Both the position numbers and the translations under genes were made by a program. From assembly GCA_018398585.1 (NCBI GenBank), contig JAGTTD010000002.1, positions 31,054,186 through 31,118,185 of the forward strand: DNA of 64,000 bases, in the 5' to 3' direction. Of this stretch, positions 34,901 to 46,900 are shown piece by piece (position 1 is the stretch's first letter; each line of letters starts with the position of its first letter). The notes under the pieces were generated by a model that saw only the letters and a list, made by a program, of their open reading frames with translations, made no database searches and was not told the DNA's origin. Source of the DNA: Simmondsia chinensis. Taxonomy: Eukaryota; Streptophyta; Magnoliopsida; Caryophyllales; Simmondsiaceae.

Positions 34901-37900
34901 AGCACGGGACGTAACAGATGTACAAACAGCACTGTAATCTTTTTCATCAGAAAGACCATCCACAGCAGCAAGAACCATATCAACATCAGTGATAGAGGCA
35001 TTGACAGACTTGAGATTATCAGCCAAAGATTTAATCTTCGTGAGAAAGGCTAACATGGAGAGATTGCCTTTCTTGATATTAGTTAATTCACGTTTAAATT
35101 GCAATTGACGTGATTGTGCAAAATCAGTAAAAAGCCGGGTAATAGAACCCCAAAGGGATGTAGTCGTGACATCATCATCAGTACCACACACAGCATTAGC
35201 AAGATCGGGAGAGATAGTACCTAGTATCCATGAAATAAGAAGATCGTCAACCTATCTCCAATAGCGATAGTCGGGATCTGACATAGCAGATTGAGAGGAG
35301 GTGCCATCAAGGTGATCATCCACAGCATAACCTTTAAAGGCAGAAAGAAAAGAACGACGCCAAACTAGATATGTAGACGGATAGTTCAGATCTAGGGTTG
35401 AAGAAATTTGATGACGAATATTTGAGACGCTAAATGATGTGGGGACGACCGGCGGTTTGGGGTGGCACAGCGTCCAAAGGAGCGGTGGTGGAGGAGGTTG
35501 CGTCTGCCATTAGAGAGAGGAGGAAGACAACGGGGGCGATGGTTGAGAGGTAGTGGTGGCGCCGGCTTAGGGCTAGGGTTAGGGTTAAAGAAAGGAGAAA
35601 ACGGCTAGGATTTGCCTTTATTTTTAAGAGAGAGCTAGGGTTTGCTCTGATACCATGAGAAAGTATGAATGTGGAATAATTGGTACCCCTAGAATAGGAG
35701 CTCTCTCGTATATTTATAATGTTTACATCTCTAATGGATTACAAACATAATAAGCCCAATGGGCCTAATATATACAATTATGACCCACTATACATTATAC
35801 TCTAACAAACATACTTTAAGGAGCAACAACCGGTAAACTTCAGGAAATTGTGTTAAGACCAAATCTTAGTCATGCAAAATGGTTATACTCGTACAATGAT
35901 GAAAGTAAATGAACTGCTCCAAGGAGCTTTTTGTACTATTCATTCTACTTCAAGGTTTTACAGTTCTCATCTTATACTGAGGCAAAGCATAACCTTTCTT
36001 TTACCAAAAATAAACTTGTGAGGTTTTAGTCCTTTATAGAATTCTTGTGGTTTTGGATCTTTTCCCCAGGAGCTAGAAACTTACACCACTCTCTTTCCCT
36101 TAGCTTCTGGCTGAAGGTTGAAGGTGTGAGCGATGGTATGAAATCAATGATCTTTCAACATTGCTCTCTTGTATGTAACTATGTAACTACTTCACTTACA
36201 GGCATCCTTACAAATAAAGACAACCGTTTTCTACATTAAGCATGTAACCACCTTAATTTCCTCCGCAAGCAAAGAAGAAGCATAAGAGCCATCGCATGTA
36301 TGGAATCTGAATATCTAGTCATTCTTACAAATTTTCAATTTTATTTTTGGAAATCAGATTCAAGACAACAATTTGAAACTCTTCATTTTCGTTATAAAAA
36401 AGGGTCTATAATGAAAAAACACAAAAACACAAAACAATACCAAATTTTGGATTGGATAAGAAGTACTACTTTGCTGACAAAGACAAAAATTCAAGTGGTG
36501 GCGATTGTTATGCTTAAAACAAAAAAGTGGTAGCCTGCCAAAAGTCAAGGTGGTTGTCTAGAGAGCCCTTTAATGCGTGTGAGTTCACAAATAGATTAGA
36601 GGATAAACTCATGGGATAGGTCATGATACTCTTATCTTGAGGCTTACTGTAACTGATTTTGAGGTTCTTAAAGATGAACAAACGTTTTGGACAAAACAGC
36701 AAGCGGGCTATCACCTCCTAGCTATGAGGTTCGGGGGGTGACAAATGACAAGCAAAGATTGCTGCAAGTCACACTTCTATTTGCTCCATAGTGTTAGTGT
36801 AATAGGTGAATGAGCGACCAGATATCTCTTTTATAACAATAGGATTGATTTCAAGATTACAGGAACGATGAAAGAAACAATTTTAACAAAATAATAGAAG
36901 GGAAAAAATAGATCGAATAAATTGTTGCGCCGTGGAGAATCCACTGTCCTAAGTCATTTATGACCCCACAGAGGCACAATGGGGTAAGCGGCACTCCAAC
37001 CCCCAGGGTTAACATGGCACCCACCTCAACAGTGTACTCTAGAGAGATAGGTTGGAGTACGCCCTAACTTGCTCAGTAACGGAGGAGAGAATACTTGAGA
37101 AAGAAAGAAAGCCATGAAGGAGAAGGAGAATTTTCTATGTTAATTGTGTTTCAATTTCTATAAATTAAGTTTTTTCCATGTATCAAACATAACCCTAAGG
37201 AACCGTATTTATAGAGCAAATTCCTTGTTGGTTAAGGAAAATATCAAGGTCAAGAATCCGCCTCAAACAAGGAAAGTGGCGGATATGGGAGCCTAAAAAT
37301 CTGGTCAGTTATGGAAAAAAATTAGTTAAGGAAAGAGAGAGAAAAGACGTGGCCAAAATGCGTACCCGAGCTTGAGGTTGTAGCCTCGAGACCTAGAGTG
37401 TGGACAACTCCTCGAGGCAGCACCCTCGAGGTCAACTGGGATACAACTTCATCACCAATTTGTTTACGACAACGTAAACAAATACAAAGTTCGTAAATAT
37501 AAAATTATGGGTTAGAAAAAGTTTGCACCACACCGCGATGCGCCGGCTGCTCGGCGAGGAGGGCGCGCATGAGTGTGTGGTGACCCACTCTAGACCCCAC
37601 AATACTTTACCAAGTACAATAACAAGGGGGTCTATAAACTAGACTCTCCTCCTTTAGATTTTCTATGTGGGTTGGGGCAAAAACACAAGACTCCAAAATT
37701 GAAACACACTACCCCAAAATTCCAACAATCCCCCAAATGGTTCAATTTTGAGAAAGGGACGATGCTATTGTCTTTTGGACTTGAAACAGCACCTAGTGAC
37801 TAAGCATGTCCCACAACCACCCGTTGGTGAACAAGTTGTGAGGAGCACACCTAACCCCTTCATGTGGTTCTCGAGGCTGAAACGCACTCCACGATCAGGA

Positions 37901-40900
37901 CGTACGAGGTCTCTCAAAATAATCCAAAACCTAGTATCAGAATTGCTCTAGAGAGTAAACCCATACTCTCGACAGGAGGACTTTCTACCCCCCACAGACC
38001 CGTAGGTGAGTCCATCAGGTGCGCTACCCCGCATCACCGTAAAAGGCTATGGATATCATTAAGAGCCAAAGGCTCATCCTCACATCATGACAGTAGTGGT
38101 GTGTCCATCAAGTGTGCTATCCCACACCACCACAAAGGGCTATGGACAAGCTCAACCTCCGCCATGGCAAATTCAGCAGATCCTATAACCACTCATACAG
38201 CAAACATGGGAAGGGTTCGAGTGCTTATCACAAATTTCCCAGTCTCTGACTTCGTTTGACCCATTGAACATCGAGACTAACTCCCGAAACGGGTATCTGC
38301 CAAGATTAGGACACACAGAGGGGCTTTAGACCCATTCCCTCTGCTGTTTCATTTATCAATTCCTTGCAAGGCTTTTCGTAAGAAAATCTACTAGATTTTT
38401 CTCACTCCTCAGAAATTAGAGTGAGATCACATTGTTCTTGATCAAATTTCTCACGACACCATGCATGAGGCGAATATGCCTCTTCTTGCTATTATAAACC
38501 TCACTTTGAGCAACTCCAATGTCTGCTCATGAGTCACAGTGCAACGACACTGAAGGCACAGGTTTCCCTCACAATTGAATGTCTCCCAGGATACTCCTCA
38601 TCAGCTTCCAAACCTGTCATTTCAAGAGAATAAACTCTGACTCCATGGTCGATTTAGCAATACAGGTTTGTTTAGATGATTTCCACAAAATAGCACAATT
38701 AGCAAGCACAAATACATAACCACTAGTAGAATGAATTTCATCACAATCAAACACCCAATTAGCATCACAGTATCCCTCTAACACAGCAGGGAACCTTTTA
38801 TAGTGTAAACCCCAATTCATGGTACCTTTAAGATATCTTAACAACCTTCTCAAGGCACTCCAATGCTCATCACTAGGGTTATGGGTGTAATGGCTAAGTC
38901 TACTAACGACATAGGCAATATCAAGACGAGTGTAGTTCATTAAGAACATTACGCTACCAATTATCTTAGCGTATTTAGCCTGTGATACAGTATCTCCTGT
39001 GTTTCTCATCAAATGAACACTAGGGTCATGTGGAGTTTTAGTAGATATGTCATCAAAGTGACCAAACTTCTTCAAGATTTTCTCCATGTAATGGGATTGA
39101 CTCAAGGTCAAACCCTCAGGTGTTCTAGTAATTTTAACCCTAAGTATCACATCGGCCTGACCTAGGTCTTTCATATCAAAACATGTACTCAAGAAAGACT
39201 TGGTATCATTTACAACATTCACACTTGTTCCAAAAATAAGCTTGTCATTAGCATACAAGCATATTATCACACAATCATTATCAACATGCTTAGAGTACAC
39301 ATTGCATCACCATTGTTCACAAGAAAACCATGTGTGACCAAAGTGCAATCAAATTTTTTATGCCATTATTTAGGAGCTTGCTTAAGCCCATGCAAAGACT
39401 TTACAAGTTTACACACCTTATGCTCCATACCAGGAACCTCAAACCCCTCGAGTTGTTCCATGTAAATTTCTTCCTCAAGTTCACCATTCAAGAATGCAGT
39501 TTTTACATCCATTTGAAGTGCTACAAGATTATGTACAGATGCTAGAGCTAACAGAGCTCTCACAATGGCAATCTTAGTTACGGGTGAGTAAGTATCAAAG
39601 AAGTCTATTCCTTGTTTCTGGGTGTACCCTTTAGCCACCAGCCTAGCCTTGAATTTCTCTATGGACCCATCAGTCCTTAGTTTCTTTTTAAACACCCACT
39701 TACACCCTATAGGTTTGCATCCTATAGGAAGGTCCACTAACATCCAAGTGTAATTGCTCGTTATATAGTCTTAACTCATTACTTAAGGCCTCTCTCCAAA
39801 AAGGAGCATCTATGGTTCTCATGGCCTCGTCCTAAGTTTTGGCATCTTCCTCTAGTATGAATGCATTCACGACATGTTCATCAGAATCATGATGCTCAGA
39901 CAAGAAAGTAGTAATGAAATCTGGTCCAAAGCTAGTCTCAGTTCGAGCTGAGGGGGTGCATAACTAGATCATGATGCAGATGCAACAAGTGCAGAATCAG
40001 GTAATGAAGCATGCATAGATTCTTTCATGGGAAATTTATTCTCGAAGAATTCAACATCTCGAGATTCCATTATCTTACCGAGCCCAGGGCTCGAGTCACT
40101 CAAAAGCATGAATCTATATGCAGCATTGTTCATGGCATAACCAATAAAGATAGCATCTATAGTTTTAGGACCAATCTCACTTCTCTTAAATTCAGGAATC
40201 CCTACTTTAGCTAGACACCCCCACACTTTCAAGTTTTTAAGGTTAAGCGCATAGCGCTTCTACAATTTATAAGGGGTTCTATCTAACGTCTTATGCGGAA
40301 CCCTATTTAGTACATGACAAGCAGAAAACATGGCTTCCCCCCACAAGCTCGAGGGTAAGCCTGAGCTAATAACCATGGCAATCTTAATCTCTTTTAGAGT
40401 TCTATTTTGCCTCTCAGCTATACCATTCTATTGAGGTGTATAAGGGACTAAGACCTCATGAACTATGCCAAGTTTCTGACAATGTTTCTTAAGGAAGGTA
40501 GTATCATACTCACTTCCTCTATCAGACCTAATCCTCTTGATCCTACGGTCTAGTTGGTTCTCAACCTCAGCTTTATATTTCAGAAACATTTCCTCAGCCT
40601 TGTCTTTAGTACATAGGAGATAAACCTTAGTGAATCTCGAGTGGTCATCTACAAATGTGATGTAATACCTTTTTCCACCTCTACTCATGGTGCTCTTAAA
40701 GTCACCAAGGTCAGAATGTACTAGCTCGAGTAGGCTTGAAGTCCTTTCAACTGATTTGTTAAATGATTTCTTTGAATGTTTGGCCTCGACGCATATTTCG
40801 CATTTATCAGGTTCGGTTAAATTGCAATCAGGGATTAAACTCATTTGTTTAAGTTTCTTAACCAAATTAAAGTTTACAAGTCCAAGCCTAACATGCCACA

Positions 40901-43900
40901 AATCCAAAGACTCAACAATATAAGCAAAAGTAGATGCATTCTCATTCATCAAATCTAGTACAAACAGACCACCATTACAGAATCTTTTTCCAACGAAGTT
41001 GGTATTTTTGATGAGAATTAACTTGTCAGATTCAAAGGTTAACTTAAAGCCTGCTTGGTTCAACAACGCAACCGAGGCTAAATTCCTACGCACATCAGGA
41101 ACATGCAGCACGTTCAGCAAACACAGAGTTTCCAGAGTTGAGTTTAAGGAGGACCTTTCCCTTGCCCAGGACAGAGACTGAACTGAAATTGCCCATATAC
41201 ACTTTCTCCCCATTGGTGGCTATCTCATATTCATGGAACAGGCCCTTATTGGGGTTGATATGCCTTGTGGCACCAGTATCTACAACCCACTCGACCGTGT
41301 TCCCAACCATATTCATCTCAGAGATCATGGCAACAAACACGTCTCCTTCCTCAGTGAGATTAGCCTGGGACCTATGTTCTATGTACTTTCCAGGTCCCAA
41401 ACCCTTCCAGCAATTCCTCAAGGTATGACAAGTCTTGCCACAAGTCCAACACGTTCCTTTGTTCCTCTTTTGGCCGTCATCAACATTTTCTATTGGCCTC
41501 TTTCCTCAAGATTGGCCTTGCTTGCTACTATTGTCTTCTTCTCGAGCATTAGGTCTACCCTTGCTCTAAGGCTTCTTGTAGAGGTGGCCACGGGGAGGAT
41601 TGGGCCAGGCCCGGGCCCAGGCCCTCTAGGTCCGCACTATAGCGGGTCAGGCCGGGCCAGGCCTAGTTGGGAAACCGGGCCGGTCCCGGCCTGGGTCCCG
41701 GCCTCTGGGGCTTAGCCCAGGCCCGAGCCCGGGCTGGCCCGGCCCCCACTGGTTTTTTAAACATGCAAAATTAAAAAAATACAAATTCATTTTGTACAAA
41801 AATTATTATAGTTCATTGATGAATAATATAGGATACAAATACAATCCATCATAATCAGTAATAATGCTAAATATATGTAATAAAATAAAATGTATAATAA
41901 ATTATGGTAATGGTAAATAATGTAACAAATACAACTACAGCAGTTGGTAGGATCTATTTAAAAGTACAAATATATTTATTAAAAAGTACAAACAAGATAT
42001 AAACGTGCAACAATAAGAAATTAGTCTACGCTGGTTGGGGGGGGGGGGGGGGGGGGGGGGGGGGTTGATGTGCCGCCGTCTGATGTATCGGTAGTGCGGT
42101 CGTCTTCATCCTCGCTCGATGAACCCAGCCTCAGTACGTTTTGGTCCCTAGCCTCTACATGCATCCAGTCCTTTAAGCACACGGACATCTCCAAGCTGGA
42201 TGGTGCTAGCTTCGCCCTCTTCGCTCCAAGCAACCTGCCACGAAGACTAAAAGTACACTCCAATGCTACTGAAGACACCAGACACATTAGTATATCACGT
42301 GACATGGTGGAAAGCACGGGATACTGGGTTTGATTTGTACACCACCATTTTAAAATATCAAATTGCGGATTCGCCAGTGTCGGGAAGAACTGGATTAGCG
42401 GCGTCCGCATATAGTAATCTAACTCGTCACATGATATGTAGGCGTGAATTGGCCGAACAGCTTCCACGCAATCGACGTGTGTGCACTACTTCCACTAGAT
42501 GTTGAAGATCCAACTGTAGTAGGAGTAACATATGGATTATCAGACGATAATCTCTAAGAATAATGGGAAAATAAAGTGTGTAGGTCTAAATCGACTTGCG
42601 CAATGAATTTTTCGGTATTGAACTCATATTTTAATTGTTCGTAAAAATATTTGGCGAACAAGTTCAAACCCGTGAGTTTACAACAGGGATCCAAAATAGT
42701 GGCAAAACAGTATGTCAGGGGTAGTTCAGAATTATATTTATAAAACTTGGTTTTCATTGCTTTAATAGATTCAGTCAACACGGGGTTCGATTCATTTTCC
42801 GACATCCAAGATACAATATCAATCAATCTAAGATATTGCTTGTGGTATGGCTGTATAATAGCAACCGGAAAAAAAGTTGGTAGCGTCTCTAAAAATGGTA
42901 AAAAATTTACAAATTTCGTTAATTGTGTCCCAGTGTACATCTTCAGATTATAATCACTTAAATCTGAACGAGTATCCTATACAAATTCCACTAGGACATC
43001 CTTATATGGTAGTATGCGCTCTAACATTTCTACGATTGATGACCGCCTAGTTGGTGTGTCTAATTTAAATTATTTATACTCTAGCCCATGCATCCTACAG
43101 AGAAGTTTAAATCTTTTCTTTCTGGTTTCGGATGATTTTATTGCTACTGTTACATCTCTTAAAGTGGAAAGAGAAGCGCTTATTAGACCTAAACCATCCA
43201 TCACCATTAAAGGCAGTATATGACAGATGCAACGTAAATGAAAACATTGCCCACCTAACACAGGTTTTATATGCCTACTTAGTTGTTTAATGGATGCGTT
43301 ATTACTAGTAGCGTTGTCGAACGTGATACTAAAAGTATGACGTTCTATCCCCCACCCGCGGACTGCCTCCATAATCGCACCCGTGATTATGTCGGCAGTG
43401 TGGGGATAATCTAAATATGCAAAATGGATTATTCGTTTTTGAATGGTGAAAGAGGAATCAATCCAGTGTGCCGTTAACACCGGGTTTCTACTTCCAAGTG
43501 TCGGACGTCAACGAGAACATGCTCGTGTTCGCCCTAAAAATTTCCAAAACCTCAGTTTTCATCTTATTGTAAGCTTTAAACGCCTCCCGCTTTAAAGTGT
43601 TCCGAGGAACCCTTCCTGTTTGGAGATACTCCACGAAACTAGGGTTTTCGCCGGTGCTAAAAGGCTTTTCGGACTTAATTACATATTTAGCTAGTGCCTG
43701 TCTATTAGTTTCTTGGGAGAACCTAAAGTTAGCAAGCGCACCGGTCACTTCCTATACTAAATGTTGTTGGGCTCTACCTGGGTCTTGCTCGGGGTGGCAC
43801 CTAATTATATGTCTAGTTAATGTGCCTGTCCCACGGCCCGGTGGATGACTAAAGGGCTTGGGTGAGTCACATAATGTACAAATCGCTTTATTATTGTTCC

Positions 43901-46900
43901 TATCTAAGTTGAAGTGCTCCCATACCCCACTAGTACTACGCCTACTAGTACTAGTTCTTGCAGGCTGGGATTCGGTGGTGGATGTGGGTTCCTCTTCAGT
44001 CTGTGAATCTCCACCACTACCACCTGACTCGGAAAAATCCTGGTCGTTGTAGTACTATTGTTGGTGGAGGTCCCAATCTATGGTGTCAGTGTATGGAGGT
44101 GATTGGCCTGGCTCCAAAATTGCTCGTTCATCAGTATCAAGTTCGACAACTCTACCCCTCTTAGGTACTTTAGGAGGTCGAGAAGAGCTAGAACTAGAAC
44201 GACCGGCTCCAGACGACGATGCGTTGTGTGCCATTGTAGTATAAATGATTAGTATTTAAAAAATGCAGCTACTAATGCAAACTAAGTAGATAAAAATGCG
44301 AAACAAATAAAATTTTGATACTAAACTTACCGAAGTGAACAATGAAATTCGAACTTGACCGAGATTCTACGAGCTAGAGGTGCACAATTCTTGCAAGTAA
44401 AAGGAAGTAGATGAATCTAGAGAGAGAAGAGAGAATTGGATGAAGATTTGTTGTGAAGAAATGGAATGGGGGATGGGTATTTATAGATTTTTTTTTTTTT
44501 TTAAAATTAAAAAGCAAGGGGGGGAGCCGTTGCCCCCCCCCCCCCCCAAAAACGGCTCTTTAAAAGAGCCGTTGGCCAACTGGGATACACCTTGAGCTCA
44601 AGCCAAAGGCCTCGAGCTCAACCCGACAGCAAGAATTCATCACAAGTTTTTTTACGACAACTTAAACAAATGCAAAGGTTGTAAAAATAAAAGTCCGATT
44701 AGAAAAAGTCTGCACTGCACCGCGACGCACCGAGGCGAGGCCAGCGCGTGTGTGGTTCACAAAACCCACTCTAGACCCGACAATACTTTACCAAGTACAA
44801 TAACGAGAGGGTATATAAGCTAAACTCTTTTCCTTTAGATTTTCTATGTGGGATTGGGGCAAAAACACAAGACTCCAAAATTGAAGCACACTGCCTCCAA
44901 ATTCCAACACATAGTTGGAGCCTCTAAGTTTCATCAATAGCACCCACTTCACAGAAAGGGCTTATATGGCCATACAGGGACCAAAACTGCCGATATACTT
45001 TGAATACCAAAATAGCTTACTTTCCTTGCCAACAAAGTTTAGTATAAAAGAGAACTCACCTGATACATGTCATCAGAAGACTCCTTACCCATTCGATTTC
45101 AAAGCTATGGACCATCAAATTTCCCTTGATAGCATGTCTGACTATATTCACGAAAAAAGAGTATGTTGCTAGGCCAACATTGTTCTCTCATTCCGCCGCC
45201 CCCCCCCCCCCTCTCCTTCTCTCTCCCTATTGGAGGTGGATAATCAACAATGTGATGAGACGAAAGAAAAAATTAGAAAGTGTGCCAAAACATAAAATTG
45301 ATTCCAGACTGATCCAATTATCACAGACAGATAGTATTCTAGGAGAAATACATATCTCATACTAAAATACAATGGAAGTTTAAATTAGATAAACTAAAAA
45401 GAGAACATCTCACTTGATATACTTGGATCCCTTCGAAACTTTTCGAGCTGATTTTTGAGCTCCCCCGTGCTCATAACAAGCCTTTCAGCAGCCTAAAGAC
45501 AGAATAAAGGCCAAATCTATCAAATATAACTTCAAAGTTCCAAGTTCAGAATCTCATAAAAGACATGACATAGTTAAATGTTGCTTAAAATATGCAACAT
45601 CAACCAGAAGTTCGCTATTATCTCAATACTCAAAAATCCTATAACAGCTTTTCGATTATTCAAACATCCAAATAACCACTAAGACACTCAAATGATCTCC
45701 TTGTCACTTCCATATAAACCACTTTTATACTTCTTAACATCATACTAATAACTCAAAACATTCATGAGAGAGTTGATAATAACTCAAATATGCAAACTGC
45801 TGGTATCGCACAAACCATACGGAACTCAACAGTATAATCAAAATAAAAGGACGAAGAGGTGAACTGCAAAAGGCAACCAGCGTTAAAAATAGGTTTTACC
45901 TTTTTTTTTCTGATGATGAAAATAAGGCTCTTCTAAAAGCTAATTTCTCCAACATGAAAAATATGGAACCAGAAAAATATTCACTAAGCACTAAACGTCC
46001 TTAAAATGGCTATGCGGGAGTCCTTGAGGCGTTGGGTTTTTTGTTATTGTTGTTGTTGTTGACTAAACGGCTTTAACACTGTATATTCTCTCTCTTAATA
46101 TAATCTCTTTTATTATCAAGATATGTACAGCAATAAGCCCTATGCCTACACCTACTGATTGCATTAGCACACCATTAGGACTAGTTTGCCATCTTCCATC
46201 TTATCTTCTACTATTTTCCTAAAGCAAAGGGACATTTTTTTTGGATGGAACGTCAAAAGAAAAGAAAAGAAAAGACTCAGATACTTCATTATTTTCCAGA
46301 AACCTGACAGACGTTTAGCTTTCAAGTCACTCTAGTGTAAAGGACAATGAAATTGCCAAATAATTATATGAACTTCAAAGTTTTAAAAAGAAAAGGAGCT
46401 CAAATAAAGTTATTTTAGATGATGTATGATTCTTCTAGGGTGGAGAACCATCATGAAAGCCATAGTGCTCTATAACAGATGTGTCTACATGAACTCAGCA
46501 CATAATAACAAAGTGCATGGCATACATAACTGAAATTCAAATGTGTTTGACGGCCAGCCACTATGCAAATCAGAATCATACGCAAAGAAAAATCGAAGGC
46601 AGCTGCTACTCATGTACCCATGTAATGCACCATTGACTATCATACAGTAAATGGAAATTATAGGATTAAGTATAGCATGCACCCAGGAGATGAATATAAA
46701 TAGCTCCAAATTTTGTTGCCCATATAGAAGTAAGGAAAGTGTGAACTAGGATAAAAATAAGAGCAAAATGCCATCCTTGAAAATTTACCTTTGCCACCAA
46801 AGAATCCTTTATCTCAGCTACATTTGAAAAATTCACTCTATCCACATCTCTACATAGATGATGAGAGCAATTGTACAACTAAGTAGAAAATCTCTCACAA

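Larger units (their letters stand above)
30891..35807 (-). mobile_element. Ty1/copia element A (4.9 kb) inside DPE1
   Basis: Short LTRs of about 152 bp (TGAGAAAG...CTAACA), primer-binding site, gag, protease, integrase, reverse transcriptase and RNase H in copia order on the minus strand. The left side has two LTR copies in tandem. The perfect duplication AACAT (30886-30890, 35808-35812) brackets the whole, tandem included. Frames are broken by stops and shifts. Size and short LTRs resemble Ale/Retrofit-type copia. Confidence 0.95.
41579..44575 (-). mobile_element. hAT transposon (5' end lost)
   Basis: It starts at 41579 with TAGAGGTGGCCACGG, a typical hAT terminus. GGCC/CCGGG subterminal repeats follow (41600-41745). 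The transposase lies on the minus strand. The other terminus and the second copy of the 8-bp flank GCTTCTTG (41571-41578) are missing: at 44576 sequence passes straight into copia LTR. A deletion therefore removed the hAT 5' end with part of copia B. Confidence 0.85.
36792..44909 (-). mobile_element. Ty1/copia element B (remnant) carrying a hAT element
   Basis: The duplication CATAG occurs at 36787-36791 and 44910-44914. A full 936-bp 3' LTR (36792-37727) and the first 334 bp of the 5' LTR (about 44576-44909) share long blocks such as GACTCCAAAATTGAA and CAATACTTTACCAAGTACAA. Protease to RNase H remain (41578-38355). The rest of the 5' LTR, the primer-binding site and most of gag are gone, replaced by hAT sequence at 41579-44575. 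Confidence 0.9.

Noticed and set aside
42038..42064. Poly-G run as a biological signal
   Set aside because: Homopolymer of uncertain true length; most likely slippage or assembly uncertainty.
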